Source of the DNA: an uncultured Lachnospiraceae bacterium
Lineage (GTDB): Bacteria > Bacillota > Clostridia > Lachnospirales > Lachnospiraceae
Reading direction: 5' to 3'
DNA: 12,926 bases
Assembly (NCBI GenBank): GCA_947591115.1
Contig: CANQCX010000035.1
Span: 1-12,926 of the forward strand
A program made the translations under genes and the position numbers. Below, piece after piece: positions 1-7,034 of this stretch. The notes under the pieces were generated by a model, which saw nothing but the letters and a program-made list of their open reading frames with translations, was not told the DNA's origin and made no database searches. How positions within the stretch are numbered: position 1 is the first letter of the stretch; each line of letters opens with the position of its first letter.

Positions 1-31
1 CGCAAGCACAGTGCTAAAAGAAAAGAACTGA

Positions 32-60
32 TTGTAAAGAGGATTCCAAAATGATACACT
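32..60 (+). promoter_or_regulatory. Candidate sigma-A promoter for the CoA-transferase gene
   Basis: TTGTAA at 32-37 and TACACT at 55-60 are separated by 17 nt. Each matches four of six positions of the housekeeping -35 and -10 consensus, which would put transcription start about 30 nt before the start codon at 98. The match is imperfect and such hexamers are common in A/T-rich leaders. A promoter further upstream, outside the window, is equally possible. Positions 1-97 hold no recognisable gene. Confidence 0.3.
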
Positions 61-97
61 GATAGTAACGACATTTTACAATGATAAGGAGGAAACT

Positions 98-1438
98 ATG
101 GATTTTTCACAGGAATACAAGCAAAAACTTGTCTCTGCAGATGAAGCGGTTCAATTGGTTCAGTCGGGGAACTGGGTGGATTACGGCTGGTGCACCGGCA
201 CGCCGGACGCGCTGGATCAGGCTTTGGCGCGGCGCACTGACGAACTGACGGATGTAAAGCTGCGCGGAGGCATTCTGTTAAAACCGCTTGCCGTATTTGC
301 GCGTGAAGATGCGGGCGAACATTTTTCATGGAACTCATGGCACATGTCAGGGATTGAACGGAAGCTGATCGCAAGGGGATGCGCTTATTATGCGCCGATC
401 CGTTATTCCGAGCTTCCGCGCTACTACCGCGACTCCGCCGTCCCGCTGGATGTTGCGATGATTCAGGTTGCCCCGATGGATGCGCATGGATTTTTCAATT
501 TCGGTCCAAACGCCTCCCATCTTGGCGCAATGTGCGAGAAGGCGAAGCATATTATTGTAGAAGTAAACGAAAATATGCCGCGATGCCTCGGCGGTACGGA
601 AACAGGCATACATATTTCCAAAGTTACTTATATTGTAGAAGGGGAAAATCCGCCGATCGGAGAAATGGGCGCGGGCGGTCCTGCTACGGAGGTCGATAAA
701 AAGGTGGCTGAGCAGATCGTGGCTCAGATCCCGAACGGAGCGTGTCTGCAGCTTGGCATCGGCGGTATGCCGAATGCCGTCGGCTCCCTGATTGCGGAAT
801 CCGACTTAAAGGATCTCGGCGTACATACGGAAATGTACGTGGACGCATTTGTAGACATCGCCAAAGCCGGTAAGATCACAGGCGCGCACAAGAGCATCGA
901 CCGTTTCCGCCAGACCTACGGTTTCGGCGCCGGAACCAAGAAAATGTACGACTATCTGGACGAAAATCCGGAAATGATGAGCGCACCGGTCAGCTACACC
1001 AACGACATCCGTTCCATTTCCGCGCTGGATAATTTTATTTCCATCAATAACTGCGTCGATCTGGATCTGTTCGGTCAGATCAGCTCCGAATCCTCCGGAA
1101 CGAAGCATATCAGCGGAGCCGGCGGACAGCTTGACTTCGTGCTTGGCGCTTATTTGTCCAACGGAGGAAAGAGCTTCATCTGCTGCTCCTCCACCTTTAC
1201 CGACCGGCAGGGCGTTATGCACTCCCGCATCCGGCCAACGCTGGCGGAGGGTTCCATTGTAACCGACACCCGCGCAAATACTCACTATATTGTAACGGAG
1301 TACGGTATGGTCAACGTCAAAGGCCTTTCCACATGGGAAAAGGCGGAGGCGATCATCAGCATTGCGCATCCGGATTTCCGCGACGAGCTGATCGCGGAAG
1401 CGGATAAAATGCATATTTGGCGAAGATCAAACAAATAA
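98..1438 (+). CDS. but: Butyryl-CoA:acetate CoA-transferase
   Basis: This enzyme moves CoA from butyryl-CoA to acetate, releasing butyrate. It is the last step of butyrate formation in many gut Clostridia and acts in the cytoplasm. The 446-residue length is normal for the acetyl-CoA hydrolase/transferase family I fold. The N-terminal half has the family signatures DYGWCTGTPDALDQAL (28-43) and APMDAHGFFNFGPNASH (125-141). E245 in GVHTEMYVDA fits the catalytic glutamate that forms the glutamyl-CoA intermediate, and SGAGGQLDF (339-347) is the conserved glycine-rich CoA-site loop. The C-terminus ending in HIWRRSNK agrees with my memory of Roseburia/Anaerostipes But proteins. The start is fixed by AAGGAGG at 86-92, 5 nt before ATG. 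A 4-hydroxybutyrate CoA-transferase is a close relative and the main alternative. Overall similarity favours butyryl-CoA. Confidence 0.9.
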   Translation: MDFSQEYKQKLVSADEAVQLVQSGNWVDYGWCTGTPDALDQALARRTDELTDVKLRGGILLKPLAVFAREDAGEHFSWNSWHMSGIERKLIARGCAYYAPIRYSELPRYYRDSAVPLDVAMIQVAPMDAHGFFNFGPNASHLGAMCEKAKHIIVEVNENMPRCLGGTETGIHISKVTYIVEGENPPIGEMGAGGPATEVDKKVAEQIVAQIPNGACLQLGIGGMPNAVGSLIAESDLKDLGVHTEMYVDAFVDIAKAGKITGAHKSIDRFRQTYGFGAGTKKMYDYLDENPEMMSAPVSYTNDIRSISALDNFISINNCVDLDLFGQISSESSGTKHISGAGGQLDFVLGAYLSNGGKSFICCSSTFTDRQGVMHSRIRPTLAEGSIVTDTRANTHYIVTEYGMVNVKGLSTWEKAEAIISIAHPDFRDELIAEADKMHIWRRSNK

Positions 1439-1451
1439 AGGCAGGAACCTT

Positions 1452-1745
1452 ATGAGTGAAGAACACGAACATGGCCACGCGCATCCTCATACGCATACAA
1501 AAGCCGTACTCAACCGGATGAACCGCGCCATCGGACATATGGAATCCATCAAGGGCATGATCGAGCATGGAAGGGACTGCAGCGAGATCCTGATACAGAT
1601 CGCGGCAGTCCGCTCCGCCATCAACAATATCGGGAAAATCATTCTGGAAGACCACATTGACCACTGTATTGTGGACGCGGTGGAAAACAATGACAAACAG
1701 GCGCTTCAGGATCTGAACGAGGCCATCAGCAAATTTATCAAATAA
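1452..1745 (+). CDS. CsoR/RcnR-family metal-sensing transcriptional repressor
   Basis: A 97-residue all-helical repressor of the CsoR/RcnR/FrmR family (formerly DUF156). Members bind operator DNA as tetramers and let go when metal or an electrophile binds. The core runs from about residue 17, with the family stretch RMNRAIGHMESIKGMIE followed by a DCSEIL motif. C43, H68 and C72 have the exact 25- and 4-residue spacing of the copper ligands C36-H61-C65 of Mycobacterium tuberculosis CsoR. That excludes the persulfide sensor CstR (Cys at the second site) and makes RcnR or FrmR less likely. The N-terminus carries six alternating histidines (H5 to H15), a possible metal-binding tail. The gene starts 13 nt after the CoA-transferase stop with only a weak ribosome site, so it is probably cotranscribed. 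No copper ATPase or chaperone is in the window, so its target is unknown. Confidence 0.85.
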   Translation: MSEEHEHGHAHPHTHTKAVLNRMNRAIGHMESIKGMIEHGRDCSEILIQIAAVRSAINNIGKIILEDHIDHCIVDAVENNDKQALQDLNEAISKFIK

Positions 1746-1758
1746 ATACGGACTTTAC

Positions 1759-1821
1759 AAAAGCGATTCCCAAAAAAGCCGAAAATTTACGCATTTTTTT
1801 GGCTTTTTGAATCGCTTTTTT
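1759..1821 (+). terminator. Rho-independent terminator after the but/csoR-like unit
   Basis: A long hairpin pairs GCGATT (1763-1768) with AATCGC (1810-1815) and AAAAAGCC (1773-1780) with GGCTTTTT (1801-1808). A small internal loop separates the two stems and a 20-nt A/T-rich loop closes the hairpin. The right arm runs into six T residues at 1816-1821. It begins 14 nt after the repressor stop codon and closes the first transcription unit. The left arm is preceded by AAAA, so weak activity in reverse is possible, but no minus-strand gene approaches it. Confidence 0.85.
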
Positions 1822-1849
1822 ATTGTCAGATTATTCAGAATGAATAAAA

Positions 1850-1871
1850 AGTAAGAATTTCTTAAGAATTT
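1850..1871 (+). repeat. 11-bp-period direct repeat, possible response-regulator box
   Basis: AAGAATTT occurs at 1853-1860 and again at 1864-1871, exactly 11 bp apart, about one helical turn. Read another way, AGTAAG-N5-CTTAAG (1850-1866) resembles the NTTAAG-N5-WTTAAG box I recall for the OmpR-family regulator CiaR. The centre also forms the 10-bp palindrome TTCTTAAGAA (1859-1868). The element lies about 20 nt before the candidate -35 of the LTA synthase-like gene, where an activator or repressor could act. The surrounding DNA is very A/T-rich, so chance is a real possibility. Confidence 0.4.
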
Positions 1872-1888
1872 TTTATAAAAGTTACCTC

Positions 1889-1916
1889 TTGTTTTTGTGC
1901 ATTTTTTTGTTAAACT
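1889..1916 (+). promoter_or_regulatory. Candidate promoter for the LTA synthase-like gene
   Basis: TTGTTT at 1889-1894 and TAAACT at 1911-1916 are 16 nt apart, giving a plausible but imperfect housekeeping promoter. The start codon at 1941 follows about 25 nt after the -10. A promoter is needed in this interval because a strong terminator lies just upstream. The exact hexamers are uncertain because the region is T-rich. Confidence 0.35.
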
Positions 1917-1940
1917 ATCGTTGTAAGTGAGGAGGTAAAG

Positions 1941-4022
1941 ATGAATAGAAAATCAAATGTAATCAAAGAAAAAGAAACTACAACGGCATACACTCGCATG
2001 ATTGCATTGCTCAATCAATATTCTCTGGTATTTCATGCGCTGCTTTCCTGCGGGGTGGTATTTCTGGTCGAATTCATTTCCAGAAGAAACTTCTTCTCGG
2101 CATGTACCTTTGTAGGAACGCATACGCTTGCCTACTTATATAATGCATTGATCGTATTTGCGTCCCTGACGCTGGTATATTTGTTCCGCAGAAGAGCTTT
2201 TTTAAGGATCGTCATCTGTGCATTCTGGACGTTCCTCGGGATCATCAACGGCTGCATCCTTTCCAACCGCGTTACGCCGTTTGGCTATACCGATCTGAAA
2301 TGCATTTCGGATCTTCTGGCGATGAACAACACCAACTACTTTACGGCGCAGCAGGCAACCATCGCCGTAATCGGGATTGCACTGTTTTTGGTATTATGCG
2401 TCTTCTTATTTATCAAAGGACCAAAGTACCGCGGAAAAACGCATCGGCTTCCGGTATCGGTTGCGGCGCTTGCGATTTTGTTTATCGGACTTCCGGTAAC
2501 CACACAGGCCGCGCAGAGTACCAATGTGCTTGCCAGCTATTTTTCCAATATTGCGCAGGGATATGAAAACTACGGCTTTATCTACGGCTTTTCTTCCAGC
2601 GTGGTAGACCGCGGAATGGATAAGCCGGAAAATTATTCGAAAGAAACCATCGACGCCATCCAGACAACGGTTCAGGCGCAGAAGGAGGAAACCGCCGTTA
2701 CTGCGGAGGACGCTCCGAACATCATCTGCGTGCTCTTGGAATCGTTCTGCGATCCGGATGAAATTTCGTTTTTGAACTGCAGCGAGGATCCGATTCCTAC
2801 CTTCCACTATCTGGAAGAGAATTACTCGACCGGATATCTGACGGTTCCGGTCGTAGGCGCGGGAACTGCCAATACCGAGTTTGAAATGCTTTCCGGAATG
2901 GGTATGCAGTTCTTTGGTACGGGAGAATATCCTTACAAAACCATTTTAAAGAAGACGGACTGCGAGAGCATTGCTTCCGCGCTTTCCTCCATCGGATACA
3001 AAACACATGCCGTACACAATAACGGCGGCAACTTCTACAGTCGTGTAAATGCATTTTCCATGATGGGCTTTGATACGTTTACCAGCAAGGAGCTGATGGA
3101 CATCAAAACCTACACGCCAAACGGAAGCTGGGCAACAGATGATATTCTGGTAAACGAAACCATAAAAACACTGGATTCGACGCCGGCGCAGCCGGATTTT
3201 ACCTACACCATTACCGTAGGAACCCATGGCGATTATCCGAAGGAGCCGGTCATCGCCCAGCCGCAGTTTACCGTTTCCGGCGTGGAAGATGAAGGCATGG
3301 CAAATTCGTGGACTTATTATGTGAATCAGTTAAACGAGGCCGACCGCTTTATTGCAGACCTGATCTCAGCGGTTTCCGAACGCAACGAGAATACGATCAT
3401 TGTTCTCTTCGGCGATCATCTGCCGACTATGGGACTGACCAACGAGGATATGCTTTCCGGCGATATTTATAAGACCAATTACGTAACTTGGAACAATATG
3501 GGACTTCCGAAACAGGATGCCGATCTGTATGCATTCCAGCTTCTTGCGCATATTACGGATTCGGTCGGAATCCATGAGGGAACCGTTTTCAATTATCATC
3601 AGACGCAGAGCGGCTCGGAAACTTATCTGGAAGGTTTGGAAGAGCTGCAGTATGACATCCTTTACGGAAACCGTTACTGCTACGAAGATCCGACGTACAG
3701 TCCGGCAACCGATATTACTATGGGAATTGATGAGGTAACGCTTTCCGGCATGCAGGATTCCCTCGGTTCAACGTCTCAGGTCATCCTGTCCGGCAATAAC
3801 TTTACCAAATGGAGCAAGGTTTATGTAAACGGAGAAAAAGTAGCTACGACTTATATTTCCTCCAATTACCTGATCATCAGTCAGGAAGATATTTCCGACG
3901 GCGATCATGTTGTCGTAAATCAGGTTGGCTCAAGCAACACCATTTTCCGAAGCTCTAACGAAGTCGTTTACGAATCCTCGGAGGCTTCGGAAGCTTCCGA
4001 TTCGGAAATGACGGAATCATAA
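1941..4022 (+). CDS. LtaS-family lipoteichoic acid synthase-like sulfatase-fold membrane enzyme
   Basis: A 693-residue membrane enzyme of the LtaS family. Relatives transfer glycerol phosphate from phosphatidylglycerol onto the lipoteichoic acid chain on the outer face of the membrane. Five hydrophobic segments (about 28-46, 64-82, 88-108, 140-158 and 171-188) match LtaS topology, followed by an extracellular domain. Active-site landmarks are metal ligand E267 (VLLESF), nucleophile T309 (GAGTANTEF, like T300 of Staphylococcus aureus LtaS), substrate-site H429 (GTHGDYP) and metal ligands D492/H493 (LFGDHLP). Residues about 594-676 form an added beta-rich domain with an IPT/TIG-like core (VILSGNNF, KVYVNG), then a Ser/Glu-rich tail (679-693). 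AGGAGGT at 1930-1936 sets the start. The gene is alone between two terminators. Transfer of other phospho-alcohol groups cannot be excluded, because many Clostridia have several LtaS paralogs. Confidence 0.88.
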   Translation: MNRKSNVIKEKETTTAYTRMIALLNQYSLVFHALLSCGVVFLVEFISRRNFFSACTFVGTHTLAYLYNALIVFASLTLVYLFRRRAFLRIVICAFWTFLGIINGCILSNRVTPFGYTDLKCISDLLAMNNTNYFTAQQATIAVIGIALFLVLCVFLFIKGPKYRGKTHRLPVSVAALAILFIGLPVTTQAAQSTNVLASYFSNIAQGYENYGFIYGFSSSVVDRGMDKPENYSKETIDAIQTTVQAQKEETAVTAEDAPNIICVLLESFCDPDEISFLNCSEDPIPTFHYLEENYSTGYLTVPVVGAGTANTEFEMLSGMGMQFFGTGEYPYKTILKKTDCESIASALSSIGYKTHAVHNNGGNFYSRVNAFSMMGFDTFTSKELMDIKTYTPNGSWATDDILVNETIKTLDSTPAQPDFTYTITVGTHGDYPKEPVIAQPQFTVSGVEDEGMANSWTYYVNQLNEADRFIADLISAVSERNENTIIVLFGDHLPTMGLTNEDMLSGDIYKTNYVTWNNMGLPKQDADLYAFQLLAHITDSVGIHEGTVFNYHQTQSGSETYLEGLEELQYDILYGNRYCYEDPTYSPATDITMGIDEVTLSGMQDSLGSTSQVILSGNNFTKWSKVYVNGEKVATTYISSNYLIISQEDISDGDHVVVNQVGSSNTIFRSSNEVVYESSEASEASDSEMTES

Positions 4023-4058
4023 TAAAAGAGAAAAATTCATGGGAATTTCCTATGACGC

Positions 4059-4116
4059 AAAAACGGGACCGCCGCTTTCACGAATGAAAATACTTCGTGC
4101 GGCAGTCCCGTTTTTT
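4059..4116. terminator. Bidirectional terminator between convergent LTA synthase-like and mrp genes
   Basis: AAAAACGGGAC (4059-4069) pairs with GTCCCGTTTTTT (4105-4116), and GCCG (4071-4074) pairs with CGGC (4100-4103) across a single C/A mismatch. An inner stem pairs CACGAA (4079-4084) with TTCGTG (4094-4099). A six-T tract follows on the plus strand and a five-T tract on the minus strand, so one structure can stop both the plus-strand gene ending at 4022 and the minus-strand mrp gene. The plus-strand T tract overlaps the mrp stop codon at 4115-4117, a very compact convergent junction. Confidence 0.88.
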
Positions 4117-4963
4117 ATTCCGCCATTTTCTTTAAAACTGCAAGCGCTTCCTCCATGTACGGATTTTCCAGATCATAAAACGCTCCGTCGTCCGCCATTT
4201 TCGCATATTCCGGATCCAACGGCAGCTTTCCCAAAACCTTTAGTCCCAGACCTGCCGCCGCCTCCTCGATATGGCTCTCTCCGAACAGCAGAATCTTTTT
4301 CCCGCAGTCCGGACATTTCAGATAGCTGAAATTCTCTATGATCCCCAGTACCGGAATGTTCATCATTTCCGCCATACGGAGCGCTTTGCGGACGATCATC
4401 TGCACCAGCTCCTGCGGCGAAGTCACGATTAAAATCCCGTTGACCGGAAGCGACTGAAAGACGGTAAGCGGTACGTCTCCGGTTCCCGGCGGCATATCCA
4501 CGAACAGATAATCCAGCTCGCCCCATACCGTTTCGTTCCAAAACTGCTTGACCGCTCCGGCGATGACCGGTCCTCTCCATACCACCGGTTCTTCTTCATT
4601 TTCCATCAGCAGGTTAATGGACATGATCTTGATGCCGCCTTTGGCCTCCAACGGGTACATTCCCGCTTCATCGCCGATTACATCTCCATGCACCCCGAAC
4701 ATCTTTGGAATGGACGGTCCCGTAATATCGGCATCCAGAATTCCGACCTTATATCCCGCTTTCGCCATTGCCGCGGCAAGGGAGGAGGTAACGAACGATT
4801 TTCCGACGCCTCCTTTTCCGCTGACAATGCCAACTACATGTTTAATATTGGAAGCGCTGTTCATCGGCTCCTGCATACTCTGCGCTCCGGTATTGCCCGA
4901 ACACCCTTCGCAGCTTGATCTTGAGCAGCTTGATGCACTGCTGCAATTTTTATTTTCCGGCAT
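4115..4963 (-). CDS. mrp: Mrp/NBP35-family iron-sulfur cluster carrier ATPase
   Basis: A 282-residue P-loop ATPase of the Mrp/ApbC/NBP35 family, which bind and pass on [4Fe-4S] clusters in the cytoplasm. Visible motifs are the deviant Walker A GKGGVGKS (49-56), the switch region DADITGPSIPKMFG (77-90), Walker B with VDMPPGTGD (155-163), and a C-terminal CPDC (C217/C220) that holds the bridging cluster. The N-terminus has C7, C13, C18 and C21 (CX5CX4CX2C), resembling the N-terminal cluster site of eukaryotic NBP35 but with different spacing. The start at 4963 is chosen over the upstream in-frame ATG at 4978 because GGAGGG lies 7 nt before 4963, just after the earlier ATG. It overlaps the stop of the upstream cation transporter by 14 nt, suggesting translational coupling. 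It is the last gene of the lepB-CDF-mrp unit. Confidence 0.9.
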   Translation of the reverse strand: MPENKNCSSASSCSRSSCEGCSGNTGAQSMQEPMNSASNIKHVVGIVSGKGGVGKSFVTSSLAAAMAKAGYKVGILDADITGPSIPKMFGVHGDVIGDEAGMYPLEAKGGIKIMSINLLMENEEEPVVWRGPVIAGAVKQFWNETVWGELDYLFVDMPPGTGDVPLTVFQSLPVNGILIVTSPQELVQMIVRKALRMAEMMNIPVLGIIENFSYLKCPDCGKKILLFGESHIEEAAAGLGLKVLGKLPLDPEYAKMADDGAFYDLENPYMEEALAVLKKMAE

Positions 4964-6158
4964 GATCCTTCCCTCCATTTATGTTTGATTTTAAATAGGC
5001 ATCTTTATCCACTTCAATCATCGTACGGTATTCCTGTCCCAGCCTGACCTCTGTCTTTTCCTGAATCGCGATTTTCAGCTTTTCATCTGAGAGCCGAAAA
5101 TGATACGGAACTACGATATCAAAGATCAGCTCGGTATGCGATCCTTTCTCTGCAAGATGAAAATCATGCATGGTAATGACCGGATCCACCTCATGAAGCA
5201 TTGCCAAAACTTCTTTTTTCAGTTCGTCGATCCGCTCGTTTGCCGTTTCCACCGGATCCATATGAATGGTAACGCTGCAGCCCATTTCTTCCCACAGCCG
5301 TTTTTCGAGCCGGTCGATAATCTCATGAATCGTACGGATCTCACTCTCCGCCGGCACCTCCGCGTGCAGGGAAACCATTCTTTGTCCCGGCCCGTAATCG
5401 TGCACGATCAGATCGTGTACCCCACTTATATTTTCATCAAAATTCAGTACAATATTCTCCAGCCGCTCTACAAATTCCCGCTCCGGAGGCTGTCCGAGCA
5501 GCGGATTCAACGTATCTCTTGCCGCGCCAAAACCGGCATAAAAAATAAAGCACCCGACCAGCACTCCGCAATATCCGTCTACGTACCAATCCGTAAAAAA
5601 TCCGATCAGCGCGCCGATCAGCACCACCAGCGTCGCAGCCGCGTCGCTTAAACTGTCCGTCGCTACCGCCAGAATCGCAGCGGAGTGTATTTTTTTGCCG
5701 ATCCGATGATTGTAAAACGCCATATAGCATTTTACCAGTATCGAACCGGCCAAAAGAGCCGCAATCCAGCCGTTAAATTGTACCTGCTGCGGATGAAGGA
5801 TCTTGACTACGGAATCGCGGATCAGCTCCATCGCCATAAACAGGATTACTGCCGCCACCACAAGACCGGAAACATATTCCATCCGCCCATGTCCGAACGG
5901 ATGCCCCGAATCCGGCTTCTGTCCCGCCAGCTTAAAGCCGGCAAGCGTTACGATCGACGAACCGGCGTCGGAAAGATTGTTCAGCGCATCCGCCGTAATG
6001 GAAATGGAGCCGCTGAGCCACCCCGCGCACAGCTTCCCCGCCGATAAAAGCAGATTAAAAAAGATTCCCGCCAAGCCGCAGATCATACCGCAGAGTCCGC
6101 GTTTCTGCACCTCGGACATATCCTCCCGCATCCATAGGCGTGAAAAAATCGTTATCAT
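4950..6158 (-). CDS. Cation diffusion facilitator (CDF) metal exporter, possibly manganese
   Basis: A 402-residue transporter of the CDF family, which exports divalent metal in exchange for protons. Six hydrophobic segments lie at about 22-46, 52-76, 97-113, 130-149, 160-184 and 191-212, with the family motif HPFGHGRMEY (86-95). Metal-site ligands are N60-x3-D64 in helix 2 and D168-x3-D172 in helix 5. Zinc/iron exporters such as FieF have Asp-Asp and His-Asp, so this all-oxygen N/D set points to manganese or another hard metal (inference). The cytoplasmic part (213-402) is about twice the usual length and looks like two ferredoxin-like modules (His-rich patches near 249-265 and 331-353), as in long Clostridial CDFs. 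The gene starts 17 nt after the lepB stop. The ribosome site is weak, but the N-terminal MITIFSRL resembles relatives I recall. It overlaps mrp by 14 nt. Confidence 0.88.
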   Translation of the reverse strand: MITIFSRLWMREDMSEVQKRGLCGMICGLAGIFFNLLLSAGKLCAGWLSGSISITADALNNLSDAGSSIVTLAGFKLAGQKPDSGHPFGHGRMEYVSGLVVAAVILFMAMELIRDSVVKILHPQQVQFNGWIAALLAGSILVKCYMAFYNHRIGKKIHSAAILAVATDSLSDAAATLVVLIGALIGFFTDWYVDGYCGVLVGCFIFYAGFGAARDTLNPLLGQPPEREFVERLENIVLNFDENISGVHDLIVHDYGPGQRMVSLHAEVPAESEIRTIHEIIDRLEKRLWEEMGCSVTIHMDPVETANERIDELKKEVLAMLHEVDPVITMHDFHLAEKGSHTELIFDIVVPYHFRLSDEKLKIAIQEKTEVRLGQEYRTMIEVDKDAYLKSNINGGKDHAGK

Positions 6159-6175
6159 ACTGCTACCCCAGAAAA

Positions 6176-6868
6176 CTACTCGATCTTTCCAAAATGTTCA
6201 AACGGATAGTAAACAAACAGCGCTTTTCCGATAATTTTATCCTTGGCCACAAACGGATGCTCCCAATATCTGGAATCATTGGAGTTGTTGCGGTTATCCC
6301 CCATGACCAAATAGCTGTTCTCCGGTATCTGGAATTCGTACGGTCCCGTCGCACGAATCCATTCTTCCTTTAGATAATCCTCCTGCAGCGGTTCCTTTGA
6401 ATCGTTAATATAGACTCTTCCCTGCGTAATGGTAATCTTTTCGCCCGGCAAACCGATAATACGCTTGACATATTTCTGCGTTTCATCATCCGGATATTTA
6501 AAAATAATGATATCCCCGCGCTCCGGTTCGGAATTCAGATACGACAGGCGGAATCCGAACAGATTATCGCCGGTCATGATGGTATTTTCCATAGAGCCGG
6601 TCGGAACCGTTGCATTGATGATGATGAAATTTTTCAGGATCAGCGCGGCGCCGATTGCAACCACGAATGTCATTACCCAGCTGAGCAATTCCCTCTTCCA
6701 GCGAAATTCTTCTTTTTCTTTCTTTGCTTTCTTTTTGGCATCCGGTCTGCGCGTTGGTTCCTCCGGAAGATCCATCTCCGTTACAAGATCTTCATTTTCT
6801 TCATCCTCTTCGTTTAAATCCAGAACTTCCAGTTCTTTCTCTCTGGTATCTATCCTCTCTGTTTTCAT
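6176..6868 (-). CDS. lepB: Type I signal peptidase
   Basis: A membrane protease that removes signal peptides from Sec-exported proteins on the outer face of the membrane. The Ser/Lys dyad is visible: S92 in PTGSMENTI and K135 in YVKRIIGLPG. The conserved MGDNRNNSNDSR box is at 189-200, and one transmembrane segment lies at about 61-82. Size (230 residues) and single N-terminal anchor fit the Gram-positive SipS type. Ahead of the anchor is a charged cytoplasmic extension of about 58 residues, Glu/Asp-rich to about 37 and then Lys-rich (45-52). It is first in a likely operon with the CDF and mrp genes. It lies next to the pilus operon, whose three pilins need such an enzyme, but a terminator and its own promoter separate it. 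The ribosome site (AGAAAGAAG) is weak. Confidence 0.93.
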   Translation of the reverse strand: MKTERIDTREKELEVLDLNEEDEENEDLVTEMDLPEEPTRRPDAKKKAKKEKEEFRWKRELLSWVMTFVVAIGAALILKNFIIINATVPTGSMENTIMTGDNLFGFRLSYLNSEPERGDIIIFKYPDDETQKYVKRIIGLPGEKITITQGRVYINDSKEPLQEDYLKEEWIRATGPYEFQIPENSYLVMGDNRNNSNDSRYWEHPFVAKDKIIGKALFVYYPFEHFGKIE

Positions 6869-6914
6869 AACGGCTTCTTTCTCAAAAAAATATTGTTTTT
6901 GTAGATACTGATAT

Positions 6915-6943
6915 ATTATAAATCATTTCCGCTCTGGGAACAA
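6915..6943 (-). promoter_or_regulatory. Promoter for the lepB-CDF-mrp operon
   Basis: On the minus strand, TTGTTC (6943-6938) and a perfect TATAAT (6920-6915) are separated by exactly 17 nt. Transcription would start near 6908, about 40 nt before the lepB start codon at 6868. The promoter lies downstream of the pilus-operon terminator, so lepB can be expressed independently of the pilus genes. Confidence 0.6.
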
Positions 6944-6976
6944 CTACAATCTGGAAGAAAATGCGAAGACTTTCTT

Positions 6977-7024
6977 ATAAAATAAAATGTACCCTGCAGC
7001 CAGCGCGTACACATTGCTGCAGGG
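6977..7024 (-). terminator. Rho-independent terminator of the pilus operon
   Basis: A perfect 9-bp stem, CCCTGCAGC (6992-7000) against GCTGCAGGG (7016-7024), closes a 15-nt loop. On the minus strand it is followed by a T-rich stretch (TTTTATTTTAT within 6977-6991). It begins 10 nt after the stop codon of the last pilus gene, marks the end of the operon and separates it from lepB. Confidence 0.85.
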
Positions 7025-7034
7025 CATCATAATA

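Noticed and set aside
806..1414. 202-codon open frame on the minus strand inside the CoA-transferase gene
   Set aside because: It lies wholly antisense to a strongly supported gene. Its translation resembles no family I recognise and there is no ribosome site. Long antisense frames are common opposite codon-biased genes.
1746..1940. Possible riboswitch or small RNA gene in the intergenic region before the LTA synthase-like gene
   Set aside because: Apart from the terminator, direct repeat and promoter, the remaining sequence is short and A/T-rich, with no conserved riboswitch core that I recognise.
5100..5651. 183-codon plus-strand frame opposite the CDF gene
   Set aside because: It is antisense to clear transporter sequence and encodes no recognisable motif.
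6429..6911. 160-codon plus-strand frame opposite lepB
   Set aside because: The Ser/Phe-rich translation is the antisense image of the Glu/Lys-rich LepB N-terminus, with no ribosome site.
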